A stretch of DNA of 64,000 nucleotides, taken from RUG14871 sp045539425. Its GTDB lineage: Bacteria; Bacillota_I; Bacilli_A; Erysipelotrichales; Erysipelotrichaceae. Made by a program: the position numbers and the translations under genes. Of the stretch, positions 1 through 10,215 are shown one piece after another. The notes below the pieces were generated by a model. The model was not told the DNA's origin. It searched no databases and worked only from the letters and a program-made list of their open reading frames with translations. Numbering within the stretch: the stretch's first letter is position 1; each line of letters opens with the position of its first letter. The stretch covers positions 1 through 64,000 of the forward strand of contig JAZQFH010000012.1 in NCBI GenBank assembly GCA_045539425.1, written 5' to 3'.

Positions 1-1
1 T

Positions 2-109
2 CTTTCGAAAGTTGACGAAGCTGAGCTTGAATATAACTTGGCTTTGATGAATAACAGACCAAGAAAATGTATTAACTATTCATCACCATTGGAAGTACTT
101 CATTCTTAA
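2..109 (+). CDS. IS30-type transposase, C-terminal fragment (gene begins before the window)
   Basis: An open frame enters from the left edge and stops with TAA at 107-109. It encodes about 35 residues ending NNRPRKCINYSSPLEVLHS. The NNRPRKC...SPLEVL pattern is the typical C-terminus of IS30-family DDE transposases, just after the catalytic glutamate region. Only the tail is visible, so intactness cannot be judged. It is a different sequence type from the IS30-like transposase at 48.9-50.1 kb. It ends about 40 bases before the terminator of the next, oppositely oriented gene. Confidence 0.8.
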   Translation, partial: LSKVDEAELEYNLALMNNRPRKCINYSSPLEVLHS

Positions 110-139
110 CATGGTGTTGCGCTTGATTTGACAAATTAT

Positions 140-178
140 CAAAAAGAAAAAGTGAGCTGCGGAAGAACCGCAGCTCAC
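140..178 (-). terminator. Rho-independent terminator of the giant SLH protein gene
   Basis: An 11-bp perfect stem (GTGAGCTGCGG at 152-162 paired with 168-178, 5-base loop) is followed on the minus strand by a T-rich tract at 140-151. It lies just beyond the stop of the gene at 195-7514. Confidence 0.85.
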
Positions 179-194
179 GGTAAGATTTCACGAA

Positions 195-3100
195 TTAATC
201 AATAAATCCGTAAGTATTGTTTAAGCGGTAGAGGAAGACGGCTAACTGGGCTCTTGTGCACGGATCATTCGGCGAATAGTGCGTTTTGTCCGTACCCTTG
301 GTCAAATTGATCTCATACGCCCATAAGATGGACTTGTATGTCGTATTGCCGAGTTCCTTCGTGACATCCACAAACGGGCTGCTGGTTGCGGTGATGGCCG
401 GTTTGCCTGCCATACGCCATAACATGACTGCCATGTTTGCTCTGGATGTATTGCCGTTTGGATCGAATTTTCCGTCTCCGACACCCTTGACGATACCCTT
501 CTGGTAAGCCCAGAGAATCGCTTTGTATGTCGTATTGCCCAAAGCCTTGCTGACATCACTGAACGGGTTATCGCTCGTACTGACGGATGGCTTGCCGGCT
601 AAGCGCCATAACATGACGCAGAGCTGAGCTCTCGTGCAGTATTCTCCCGGACGGTATTCCGTTTCCGTAACACCCTTGACGATGCCGTTTTCATAGGCCC
701 AGAGAATTGACTTATATGTCGTATTACCTAAAGCCGGACTGACATCCGTAAACGGATTGAACGTAATGCGTTTTTCTTCAGAGAACTCACTCCATTCACC
801 ATTGATGTACGCTCTGACTCTGTAGTCGTAAGTGACACCCGCTTCCACATCATCGTCCGTATAGACGTTGGTGACTGTTTCACGGATCAGATAGAACGTA
901 TCCCAATCTGCTTCCTTGCGGTAGACTTCATATTTGGTCGCATTGTTCACTTTGTTCCATTCAATGACCACACCGCTGGAAGTATTCGTTAAGGATTCGA
1001 TTGCCAGTAAGACTTCCGGTGTCAGTTTTTCCAGTACTTCCACCTTTTCATCGGTATACGTCTTGCCTTCGAATTCGACTGTGGCAGTATATGTGATGCT
1101 GCCTTCCGCCTCTTCCGTCGGCTCAACGCGTACGCTGGTAATGACAGCCGCAACGCTCTGTTTGTGCTCTGCGTCATGCGAGCAGACAAACTCTGCGCTT
1201 GCACTGCTGTAGTCTTCCGCCCAGTTCCAGCTCTTCAGCTGATAATCATGTCCCAGAGCATCCAGCGTCACGACCTTGCTGTCTTCGTATTCCTCTTCGT
1301 TGAGAATTGTGTATACGTAGTAAGTAATGCTGCCTTCCGTTTCGCACGTCGGTTCAACTCTGGTTACTTCGGCTTCCTCATGGACCACTTTGGTGTGCGT
1401 GGCATCATGCAGGCAATAGAAGTGTGCGTCGGCAGATAAGTTATCCTCTGCCCAGACCCATTCCTTGAAGCTCCAGAGATGGCCTTTGGCTCTTTCCGTT
1501 ACAGCTGTCTTCTGGTCGGTATAGACTTCATTGTTATATTCCACCGTTGCGGTATAAACGGTTGCTCCGTCTTCTTCGCAGGTTGCCGGACGGCTGGTAA
1601 CACTGATTTCCGCTTCCAGGCGCATCTTGTGAGCTGCGTCATGTGAGCACTCAAAGAGAGCTTCTGCAGAGGCATAATGTTCATCCCATTCGAATCCGAC
1701 AAACTGATAGTCGTGTCCGAGAGCCTCGATGGCAACTTCCCTTGTGTCCTCATACTCTTCTTCATCCAGAATCGTGTAGACGTAGTATGTGATCTTGCCT
1801 TCCGTTTCACACGTCGGCTCGACTCTTGTGACTTCCGCCTGTTCACGGATGTCTTTGGTATGTGTTGCGTCATGCAGACAGACAAAGTGTGCATCGGCAT
1901 AGGAGTAATCCTCTGCCCAGTTCCAGCCTCTGAAGCCCCAGATATGACCTGTCGGGTTCTTTATGACTGTTTTGGTATCCGTGTATGTGACACCGAGATA
2001 TTCGGCTGTCGCCGTATAGATGAACTCTCCGGCTGTTTCGCAGCTTGGCATGTGTTTCTCCACGCTGATGGTGGCTTCAAGTTCTACCGTATCCGTCGGA
2101 TCGTTTTTATTCACTAAGACGAGTACGACCTCGCTGTAATCGGATTCCCACTGCCACTGTTTCACTTCATATTCCGCTACCTGATCCGGCTCAATGATAA
2201 CCTGATACGGAATTGTGGCTTCCCCGTTCAGATAGCCGATGTAAACCGTATGTTCTCCAACGCCCCACTGGTTGTCCGGGCTCTGATCCTGTTGATAGTT
2301 GAACGTCAGATAAATGTTTTCCTTCTCCAGGATTTCATCGAGGACTTCCGCATAATAACCGGAATACGTCTTTCCGTTCAGAGTGACACTCATCTTTTCC
2401 GGAAGGAAATTATACATCTTCCATGTATCATCACTGCCTGCAACTCCGACAGTCATAGCATCCGACTCCTTGAGATGAATCGTTTCCACCGTAATCGTCA
2501 GACCCGGATCTTCCACAATGGTAATGGTATAATCCGCGACTTTCGAGCCCATGTACCCTGTCAGCATATGTTCACCGAGGTCCCATCCGGCACTGATTCT
2601 GTTATCCACAGTCATGTAATAACCGTAATTTGTTCCGAGATCCGCATTCACCTGCTCTTCCACTTCATTGCGTGTGCCATAATATTCTTTCCCGTTTGCG
2701 ATAACACGGATCTTATAAGGGAAGATTTGATATACCATCTGCTGATACGGTTCTTCCGTATCATAGAAGGTCCAAAGAGAACCGTTTCCTTTGATGATCT
2801 TGTATGACGGAACTTCCAAAAGTTCAATCAGGTCTTTCTCAATGGTGACCGTATAGTTTGCTTCCCTTCCCGCAATGTGCAGGATGGACGGATGCTCTCC
2901 GACTCCCCAGAGGTTCGTATTTGTCTGATCGTCCTGGAAGTAATAATTGACAACCGTGATACCGTAGTCCTCTTCCAGCTGTGCCGCTACACTGTAAACG
3001 GAGCCGTCATATGTCTTATCCTTTGTTGTAACATGGATCGTATCCGGTACTGTGGTATATGCTTCATACTGTACAAACTCTCCGTCAATCTCGTTGTATC

Positions 3101-6100
3101 TGGTTTCCTTATGAGTTCCTTCGAACATGCTGATTGGTTCTGCACTGACGGAAAGAACCGGATTTTCCAGAATATGTACGGTATAGCTGCCGCTCACAAA
3201 CCCGAAGGAAGGATTGCCGATTTCATACTCGATCAGATGATCCCCGATGTCCCACGGCTGTGTATCCGGATAGTTGAATGAGATATAAACTCCGTAATGA
3301 TGATTGAACTCGTTCGTCACTTCAGAGAAAGTGCCGCTAAATACCGTTCCGTCCTTCATGGTTAAAGTCATACTGCGCGGTGATTCATCATATCTCTTAT
3401 TACTGTCGTACTCCAGTTGGAACATCCGTTCCGGATAACCGTCTCCATCGAAGAAATACATATCATCTACCGTAATGCTCTCAATCAGACTCTCCTGTTC
3501 TTCCGTGATCGTGACTTTGTAGTGAGCTTCATGACCGCCGAAATGCATTGTGACATCATGTTCACCGACATCCCAGGATACCGTCGGGCTCTGGTCTGTC
3601 TCATAGTAGAAGCTGACATCTGCGCCGTAATCTGCCAAAAGCTGTTCCTTGATATCGTATGGACTGCCCGTATATGTCTTCTCTGCCGTTTTTACCGTCA
3701 GGGTATCCGGAGCAACCCGGTATTCCCGGAATGTGACTCCCTCATCATTGATCAGCGCCCAGTGATTCTGCTGGTTCGTTCCTTGCGGAATGCTGAAGTC
3801 TTCAACTATGACTTCCGTAATCGGATTTTCAATGATTCTGACACAGAATGTGCTGTCAATCTCTCCAAAGACAAAGCGTTCATAGTTGTCGCCCAGTGTC
3901 CACGGTTTTTCAAACTGCGTATTATAGATACTCTCATTGATGTCCGTACCGTAAGCCTGATCGATCTGCTCTTTCACATCGTAAATCTGTCCTTCATACT
4001 GTTTCCCGTCACTCATCGTCACGTGGATATTGTAATTGGACAGTTCATACTGCAACTCACTGTCATACTGTAACTTGAACAGATAGACCGGTACTCTGTC
4101 GTTTTCGAACTTGATAATATCGTCAATATACGCACTTGCGACCTTCACGTCTGTCGAAGTATTCTCTGAAATAATAACGTTGTAAGTCGTCTGAATTCCC
4201 GCAAAGTAGTATGTGCAGGTATGTGTTCCCACGCCCCACGGATTCACGGAAGACTGATCAGAATAATAGACGAATGACGGCCATGCCGTATACTGTTCCT
4301 TCAGCTGATCCGCAACATCATTCGGATAACCGCTTAACGTATTTCCGTCTTTCAGTGTTACTGTGATATATTCCGGATAGTCATAGAATCCCTGGTATGC
4401 CGTCGGATTCCCGCTTTCATCCATATGATCATAATCGTAGACTTCCGTGATATCCGATAGCTTATAATTCTTATCACTCACACTCACTTCTGCAACCGGG
4501 TTCTCAAGCACATGAGCCATATAGTTGAATACGTAATCATCAATGTGAAGCTCACAGACATGATCGCCGATTTCCCAGTTCTCGCTGCCTGTTTCCGTTG
4601 TCGTATAAACCCGGCCGACCATTCCGTAGTTTTCCTGTAACCAGCTGGAAAGCTGATACGTATATCCGGAGTACGTGGCACCATCACTCATCGTGACAGT
4701 CACCTTGTCCGGATAAATCTCGTATCTGTTACCGGTTGCCGGGTTCATGTCACCGTGGAAGAAATAAAGGTCGTCTGTTACGGCACTGACAATCGTGGCA
4801 TTTTCCTGCTGCGTCATATAGACGATAAAGTCGATTTTCGGATCCATATTGCAATACTTCAGAATGACCGTATACTGAATATCCTTCTTCAGTTGCAGTT
4901 TCGTGTTCGACTCAATTAAAGTTGTTGTTTCGTTTTCCGGATTATAGAGATAATAATCGTAATATGTGCTTTCCGATCTCTGATACTGATCGGCAGGAAC
5001 CAACCGCTCCGCCAGCTTATAAATGCCGTCACTTTCCGGTGTAAAGGAGAAGTAACGGTAGAGCACTTCGTTTTCCGCTCCGGCTTCAAAGCTGCTTTGT
5101 GTTTCAAGGTCCACAAGCAGTTCACTCATATGATTATCCACAATTGTAACCTGATAATCCGTCATCTCTCCGTTGAAGCAGAACTGTGCCGTATAGGTAC
5201 CGACACCCCACGGCTCCGTATCGGTCTGGGTATCCTTGCATTCACGCTGGAAACTATATCCGTCATAAGCATCATAAAGATCACCCATGACATCTTCTTT
5301 CAGGCCTTCAAAAGTACCTTTAGTGGTCTCTACGACAATATACGGTGAGACATCATAGTACTTTGCATGACCATAGACCTGGTTTCCATTCTCATCGCGA
5401 ACAACATCACCGTTTTCATCGTAAATCACATAATCCCAGTATGTGAATTTGTATTCGTCGATTTCCACGTCGCGAACTTCCACATTCAGAATCGGAGAAT
5501 CGACAATATTGACGTTATAGTATGTCTGACAGTATCCGATTTTTATATTCGCCTGATGCATTCCCTTGCTCCAGACATTTGTGACCGACTGATCATCCCA
5601 CCGATAAAGTTCCAGATGTGTTTCGGAAACAGCATTGATTTCCTCCATCACACTATTCTCATCGCCGGAGAATACGCCTTTATTGGTTGTTACCGTCATC
5701 TGTTTCGGCTGATGGTGGTAGCGGCCCCATGTTGCCGTGTGAAGTTCATTCGCATCGTCATAATAGTCATCTGTCCAGAAATAGACATCATTTTCAAACA
5801 CAATGACATCTTCCACTTCGATGGATTCCACCAGGAGATCCGTATTGACTTCCGCCTTCAGTTCAAAGCTGGATGGATCGACGAAATCCGAATGAATTGC
5901 CACATAATATGTCTTTCCGGCAGTCAGTTCCGGATACGTGACAACGTCATCTGTTCCGTCATCGTATGTGTCATACGTGAGATCCTTCCAGTTTTCATCC
6001 AGGACCATAATATGAGCAGCGCTTCCGCCTGTGGTATAGATCTTATAGGTTTCCGTCTGTTCCGGTGTAAATGTGAAAAGACGGTAATCATCCTGATAGG

Positions 6101-7514
6101 AAGCCGTAATGCTCTGAGGAACATTTTCCTCAAGTACCGTAAAGGTACGCTCTACACCTTCCTTGATATACAATGCGCTTACAAAGTCACTGTATTCCGA
6201 ATAGCCGAGGTTTTCCCCGTAATCCGCTCTGACACGTACATCATAACGATAGAACTCCCGGCTGTTTGAAATTAAGACATTGGAAGCTGTCGCATTGATC
6301 GTTCCGCCATACCAATCTCCGTTACGGAATGTTTCGTATGCACGATATTCCACATCGTAACTTACAGCATGCTCATCTTCCGTGAAATAGACATGCAGAC
6401 CGTCTTCTTCCGACAAAACAGAGGTAATCTCCGGTGTTTTTACCGTAACGATTTCTTCCTCTTCCTGCCCTTCCACGTAATCATTCGGAGACATCGGATA
6501 CTTCGCCATGAAGTCATCACTCAGGTACTCTTCATCACGCACATGATCCTTGTTGAAGTTTTCCATGTTACGTAAGTAGAAAGCGTAATCCACGCCTCCC
6601 TGATGGTAGGATGCATCCCATGTGGAATCGGTATTGTAATAGTATCTGCCCAGCTTCACGATATTCCAGGCATGTCCTTCACTCTCTCCGCTGGAATTGG
6701 TCGCATTTCCCGCAATGAGTCTTGCGTCAATGCCTTCTTCCAGTAACAGGCGGTACAGTAAAAGCGCATAGCCCTGGCAGACTGCTGTTTTATTGATCAG
6801 TGCCGCATAAGCGGTATATTTCAGCTTATAGGAATCATCATGCAGATTCGCATAGTCATACACGATGTTTTCCGTCATGTAGTCATAGATCGTTCTGAAT
6901 TTCTCATAATTCGTTTTGCCCTCTAAGTTAAGGCTTGATAGCAACGAATTAACGGCAGTTGTCAGTTCCGTTTCCTGCTCCAGTGTTGTGTAGTAGTTCA
7001 GTGTAAACGTCAGCGTGTCCGTATAAACACCGCCGCTGCTGCCGCCGCTGATATCTGTTTCAAAGCCGCCGTACTGCCATCTCAGAAAATCCCCTTCCTG
7101 CGGATTTCCCGTATGCGCTAAGGCGAGCGTTATCAGACGTTGTGTAAACGCATTTAAAGCTCCGTCAGCAAACAGATTCTCTGTTGTCTGATATTGAACC
7201 ACAAGAGTTGTTTCCCGCTTCTTCATTGCCTCTTTAAAGGCCTGGGCAACTTCCTCTTCCGTGGTATAGACAACATCGCTCTCCGCCTGCGGTACTGCAA
7301 TAGCGTCAAGCTCTTTGGCAAGATCCTCTTCGCAAAGAACATCCGCATAAAGCGGGTTCACTTCAATCACTGAGGCTTCCTGCACATCATTATCAATGAT
7401 TCGCTGCGATTCTTCCGCCATCAGATTTGCCGGCAGAATCTCACAGAAAAGACAGCAGACAAAAACCAATGATAAAAAACGTCTGCCATATCTTCGGATA
7501 ATACTTTCGACCAT
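195..7514 (-). CDS. Giant secreted transglutaminase-like protein with SLH anchor
   Basis: 2439 residues. A signal peptide spans roughly residues 1-33. A transglutaminase-like domain covers about 205-305: CQGYA holds the catalytic Cys (about 246), GHAWN the His (about 281), and STWD an Asp (about 296-300). A fibronectin-III-like stretch follows (about 355-450). The centre holds about a dozen degenerate beta repeats of roughly 110 residues, with recurring WGVG/WDVGEH and a Y-x-V-x-I end. Next come four GHDYQ...WAEDYS repeats with paired HDA/TH motifs, a second FN3-like domain, and three SLH domains with CTRAQL motifs in the last 190 residues. AAGGAG lies 9 bases before the ATG. SLH triplets normally bind secondary cell-wall polymer, so this is probably a surface protein that cross-links or hydrolyses peptides. 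The substrate is unknown; the enzyme call rests on the Cys-His-Asp motifs only. Confidence 0.85.
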   Translation of the reverse strand: MVESIIRRYGRRFLSLVFVCCLFCEILPANLMAEESQRIIDNDVQEASVIEVNPLYADVLCEEDLAKELDAIAVPQAESDVVYTTEEEVAQAFKEAMKKRETTLVVQYQTTENLFADGALNAFTQRLITLALAHTGNPQEGDFLRWQYGGFETDISGGSSGGVYTDTLTFTLNYYTTLEQETELTTAVNSLLSSLNLEGKTNYEKFRTIYDYMTENIVYDYANLHDDSYKLKYTAYAALINKTAVCQGYALLLYRLLLEEGIDARLIAGNATNSSGESEGHAWNIVKLGRYYYNTDSTWDASYHQGGVDYAFYLRNMENFNKDHVRDEEYLSDDFMAKYPMSPNDYVEGQEEEEIVTVKTPEITSVLSEEDGLHVYFTEDEHAVSYDVEYRAYETFRNGDWYGGTINATASNVLISNSREFYRYDVRVRADYGENLGYSEYSDFVSALYIKEGVERTFTVLEENVPQSITASYQDDYRLFTFTPEQTETYKIYTTGGSAAHIMVLDENWKDLTYDTYDDGTDDVVTYPELTAGKTYYVAIHSDFVDPSSFELKAEVNTDLLVESIEVEDVIVFENDVYFWTDDYYDDANELHTATWGRYHHQPKQMTVTTNKGVFSGDENSVMEEINAVSETHLELYRWDDQSVTNVWSKGMHQANIKIGYCQTYYNVNIVDSPILNVEVRDVEIDEYKFTYWDYVIYDENGDVVRDENGNQVYGHAKYYDVSPYIVVETTKGTFEGLKEDVMGDLYDAYDGYSFQRECKDTQTDTEPWGVGTYTAQFCFNGEMTDYQVTIVDNHMSELLVDLETQSSFEAGAENEVLYRYFSFTPESDGIYKLAERLVPADQYQRSESTYYDYYLYNPENETTTLIESNTKLQLKKDIQYTVILKYCNMDPKIDFIVYMTQQENATIVSAVTDDLYFFHGDMNPATGNRYEIYPDKVTVTMSDGATYSGYTYQLSSWLQENYGMVGRVYTTTETGSENWEIGDHVCELHIDDYVFNYMAHVLENPVAEVSVSDKNYKLSDITEVYDYDHMDESGNPTAYQGFYDYPEYITVTLKDGNTLSGYPNDVADQLKEQYTAWPSFVYYSDQSSVNPWGVGTHTCTYYFAGIQTTYNVIISENTSTDVKVASAYIDDIIKFENDRVPVYLFKLQYDSELQYELSNYNIHVTMSDGKQYEGQIYDVKEQIDQAYGTDINESIYNTQFEKPWTLGDNYERFVFGEIDSTFCVRIIENPITEVIVEDFSIPQGTNQQNHWALINDEGVTFREYRVAPDTLTVKTAEKTYTGSPYDIKEQLLADYGADVSFYYETDQSPTVSWDVGEHDVTMHFGGHEAHYKVTITEEQESLIESITVDDMYFFDGDGYPERMFQLEYDSNKRYDESPRSMTLTMKDGTVFSGTFSEVTNEFNHHYGVYISFNYPDTQPWDIGDHLIEYEIGNPSFGFVSGSYTVHILENPVLSVSAEPISMFEGTHKETRYNEIDGEFVQYEAYTTVPDTIHVTTKDKTYDGSVYSVAAQLEEDYGITVVNYYFQDDQTNTNLWGVGEHPSILHIAGREANYTVTIEKDLIELLEVPSYKIIKGNGSLWTFYDTEEPYQQMVYQIFPYKIRVIANGKEYYGTRNEVEEQVNADLGTNYGYYMTVDNRISAGWDLGEHMLTGYMGSKVADYTITIVEDPGLTITVETIHLKESDAMTVGVAGSDDTWKMYNFLPEKMSVTLNGKTYSGYYAEVLDEILEKENIYLTFNYQQDQSPDNQWGVGEHTVYIGYLNGEATIPYQVIIEPDQVAEYEVKQWQWESDYSEVVLVLVNKNDPTDTVELEATISVEKHMPSCETAGEFIYTATAEYLGVTYTDTKTVIKNPTGHIWGFRGWNWAEDYSYADAHFVCLHDATHTKDIREQAEVTRVEPTCETEGKITYYVYTILDEEEYEDTREVAIEALGHDYQFVGFEWDEHYASAEALFECSHDAAHKMRLEAEISVTSRPATCEEDGATVYTATVEYNNEVYTDQKTAVTERAKGHLWSFKEWVWAEDNLSADAHFYCLHDATHTKVVHEEAEVTRVEPTCETEGSITYYVYTILNEEEYEDSKVVTLDALGHDYQLKSWNWAEDYSSASAEFVCSHDAEHKQSVAAVITSVRVEPTEEAEGSITYTATVEFEGKTYTDEKVEVLEKLTPEVLLAIESLTNTSSGVVIEWNKVNNATKYEVYRKEADWDTFYLIRETVTNVYTDDDVEAGVTYDYRVRAYINGEWSEFSEEKRITFNPFTDVSPALGNTTYKSILWAYENGIVKGVTETEYRPGEYCTRAQLCVMLWRLAGKPSVSTSDNPFSDVSKALGNTTYKAILWAYQKGIVKGVGDGKFDPNGNTSRANMAVMLWRMAGKPAITATSSPFVDVTKELGNTTYKSILWAYEINLTKGTDKTHYSPNDPCTRAQLAVFLYRLNNTYGFID

Positions 7515-7637
7515 ATAGATGATTCTCCTTTATTCCCATATTAATTCTACCACTCAAAAGTATCACAAGGCATTCGATTCTACATGTTTTTTCACTGTTT
7601 AAATCCAACCGGACAGCAATTAGGCAAAATTGCTGCT

Positions 7638-7666
7638 TTGCCCATTTTGTAAGATTTATATATAAA
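7638..7666 (+). promoter_or_regulatory. Sigma-A-type promoter for the DUF6020-like gene
   Basis: TTGCCC at 7638-7643 and TATAAA at 7661-7666 are separated by 17 bases, about 27 bases before the ATG at 7693. Confidence 0.5.
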
Positions 7667-7692
7667 GATAAAATGAAACCAAAGCAGTTTGT

Positions 7693-9687
7693 ATGAAGCA
7701 GTTTAAGTTTAGCAGTCAGATCATTGAAAAAGGAAAGTATTTGTTTTACAGCATTTATCTTTCATTATGCTTCTGCATTACCGTACAGTTTCCAACGCTT
7801 CAGGATTTACCGCTTGCGACCTATTCCGAATTACCCGACACACCCTGCTCCCGCTTTTTGAATCATCTGCGTATTCTATTGGACGCGGGCTACGGAATGC
7901 CTTCCGCTCTGCTCACCATTCTGATTTTCATCTCTCTAATCAAATTCCATCAACAATACGCAAAAAAACTACATCAATGCAAGAAGAGCACGAATATCGT
8001 TCTCATCCTTTTGAGTATTGTCTTTGCCTTTTTGAATGTCTCGGGGCTTTGTATGTATCACCTTGAAAAGCTCGAGTTTTTCCGCTCTAAGACATGGGCC
8101 ATCGTGATGATGTTGGTAATGATTTCCCACGCCTTTGTATTCTATCTGGTTTCTTTTATACTATTGGATCAATTGGAACATGCAAAAGTAAAACCTTCCG
8201 CATTTGATGAAAGAAAAGCAATCTTATCGTATGCGGGAGTTATTCTACTCGCCTGGCTGCCCTGGATCATATCTTATTATCCGGCAAGCATGAGCGGAGA
8301 CACCTTCCGCCAGTTGCACTCCTATGTTTACATCATGGAAAATCATCATCCCTGGTTCTCCACAACCGTTCTCGGCCTGTTCTACTCATTGGGAAGAGCC
8401 ATACATTCTCCGGAAGCGGGTATTTTTCTCTATGTCTTTCTGCGTGACATTCTGATCAGCCTGGTTTTCGCAAAAACGGTTGTCAATTTAAGAAAGACGG
8501 ACTATCCGCGAATTCTCCATCTGCTGGTACTGCTATTTTATGCATTTACTCCTGTCTTTGGTGCTTATGCAAAACATTCCTTTAAGGATACGGCAGCCAT
8601 GGGACTATTCTCTGCGTTTATGCTGGAATTTGCGATGTGGATCAATGCGTACAGAAGCGGGAAAACCGGATTAAATCATGCCGTATACTGCGGACTGTTC
8701 GGACTTTTGGCCTCGCTGTTTCGTAACAATATCATCTACTGTGTAATGCCGGCACTGTTACTCTCAGCACTTTTTACATTCCGAAAACAAGGCTTCAAAG
8801 CATTTGTTCCGCTGATGATCCTGTCCGTTTACTTTCTCTATTCCGCTTTTATCTTCAACGTTGTCGGCGTCAGAAAAGGCTCCGCAAATGAAGCCTTCTC
8901 TTTGCCGCTGCAGCAGGTTGCACGTGTCGTAAAAGAACACGGAGATTCTTTGAATCCGGAATATAGAGATTCTATTGACCGTTATCTGTATTTTGACGAG
9001 TTAGCCGGAAAATATGACCCTATCCTTTCCGACCCGGTCAAAGGGAAATGCATCCGTTCATTTGAATCAGCGGAAGATGAGTCTGCCGCAAGAAAAGCAT
9101 TTCTAAAGACATGGGTTGTTATGAGTGTCAGATATCCTCTGACTTATCTGGAAGCTGCTGTTGCACAAAGCTATGGTTATTACGCTTTTACGCCGAACAT
9201 GGCGGAAGGAAGCGGGAATAAAAACAGCGGCATGACCATCTTTGACTGGATCGGCGGAAAATATGACGGTATGTTTGAAACATTCTCCTATCGTGAGCCG
9301 CTTTCCTTTTTACGCAAAGATTTGCATGCCTACGCAAAAGTATGGGATAAGATTCCGCTTATTTCCCTGCTGGATGTCTGTGCTGCCTACACGTGGGTAA
9401 CCGTATTGATTGCCTTGCATCTTCTTTTACGGAAAGACTGGCTGGAACTTAGTCCCGTATTAAGCTCCTTACTGTTGATTCTCAGCTGCATTGCCTCACC
9501 GGTCAATGACTGCTTCCGCTACTTTATTCCCGCAGCCGCTTCACTCCCCTCTTTGTTATTGCTCGTTAGGGGGATTCCGGAAAAAGAAAGCGGGAGACAA
9601 CACAACAGAATATCAGTGCTGTTGGCAATCATAACAATTCTGTTTGTTTTCCTTCTTTCCACTACCAACGGATACCATCTCCAATAG
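7693..9687 (+). CDS. Polytopic membrane protein, DUF6020-like
   Basis: 664 residues with at least ten hydrophobic segments spread along the chain, starting at YLFYSIYLSLCFCITVQF and ending FVFLLSTT. A conserved-looking loop (YYPASMSGDTFRQ, then NHHPW) after the fourth segment matches what I know of the DUF6020 family of Bacillota. That family resembles GT-C/PMT glycosyltransferases in layout but has no proven activity. The ATG lacks a good ribosome site; there is no better in-frame start before the first membrane segment, so the start is tentative. It faces the SLH protein genes on both sides in the opposite orientation, which suggests an envelope role by context only. Confidence 0.6.
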   Translation: MKQFKFSSQIIEKGKYLFYSIYLSLCFCITVQFPTLQDLPLATYSELPDTPCSRFLNHLRILLDAGYGMPSALLTILIFISLIKFHQQYAKKLHQCKKSTNIVLILLSIVFAFLNVSGLCMYHLEKLEFFRSKTWAIVMMLVMISHAFVFYLVSFILLDQLEHAKVKPSAFDERKAILSYAGVILLAWLPWIISYYPASMSGDTFRQLHSYVYIMENHHPWFSTTVLGLFYSLGRAIHSPEAGIFLYVFLRDILISLVFAKTVVNLRKTDYPRILHLLVLLFYAFTPVFGAYAKHSFKDTAAMGLFSAFMLEFAMWINAYRSGKTGLNHAVYCGLFGLLASLFRNNIIYCVMPALLLSALFTFRKQGFKAFVPLMILSVYFLYSAFIFNVVGVRKGSANEAFSLPLQQVARVVKEHGDSLNPEYRDSIDRYLYFDELAGKYDPILSDPVKGKCIRSFESAEDESAARKAFLKTWVVMSVRYPLTYLEAAVAQSYGYYAFTPNMAEGSGNKNSGMTIFDWIGGKYDGMFETFSYREPLSFLRKDLHAYAKVWDKIPLISLLDVCAAYTWVTVLIALHLLLRKDWLELSPVLSSLLLILSCIASPVNDCFRYFIPAAASLPSLLLLVRGIPEKESGRQHNRISVLLAIITILFVFLLSTTNGYHLQ

Positions 9688-9702
9688 CATTTCTCAGTAC
9701 AT

Positions 9703-9730
9703 AAACAGAAGATTCGCATCTTCTGTTTCA
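9703..9730 (+). terminator. Hairpin after the DUF6020-like gene
   Basis: AAACAGAAGAT at 9703-9713 pairs with ATCTTCTGTTT at 9718-9728. The T run is short, so it is a weak terminator. Confidence 0.5.
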
Positions 9731-9734
9731 AAAG

Positions 9735-9763
9735 CAGACAAAAGCCGCATGTTAGCGGCTTTG
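9735..9763 (-). terminator. Terminator of the 1405-residue BspA/SLH gene
   Basis: AAAGCCGC at 9741-9748 pairs with GCGGCTTT at 9755-9762. Almost the same hairpin occurs after the paralogous gene at 14055-14080. Confidence 0.65.
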
Positions 9764-10215
9764 TGTTTTAGATGTAATGATAGAGATTGTTTAACCGGTA
9801 AAGGAAGACGGCTAACTGTGCTCTTGTACAGGGATCATTTGGCGAGAAGTGCGTCGCATCTGTTCCCTTTGTAAGTCCCACATCATACGCCCAGAGTATG
9901 GCTTTGTACGTCGTGTTACCCAGGTCTGTGCTGACATCTTCAAACGGATTATTGGAAGCGTTAATGGCCGGTTTATTGGCCATACGCCATAACATGACGG
10001 CCATGTTGGCACGTGTCGTATTGCCGTTCGGATCGAATGTACCGTCTTTGTTTCCCTTGACGATGCCCTTCTGATAGGCCCATAAGATTGCCTTATATGT
10101 TGTATTACCCAAGGCGGAAGAGACATCCGGGAACGGGTTATCCGTCACATTCACGGCCGGTTTGCCGGCTAAGCGCCAGAGCATGACGCAGAGCTGGGCT
10201 CTGGTGCAGTTATCA
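9741..10215 (-). repeat. SLH-encoding repeat, copy 1 (with terminator)
   Basis: The terminator and the 3' coding part for the SLH domains are nearly the same in DNA as 14055-14530. Long runs are identical, including the stretch around the TRANMAVMLWRMA codons. The upstream parts of the two genes are not similar to this degree. This points to recent duplication or gene conversion of the anchor module. Confidence 0.75.

Noticed and set aside
1677..6269. Long open frames on the plus strand opposite the giant SLH protein gene
   Set aside because: They are antisense shadows of a repeat-rich gene with skewed codon use, have no ribosome sites and resemble no protein.
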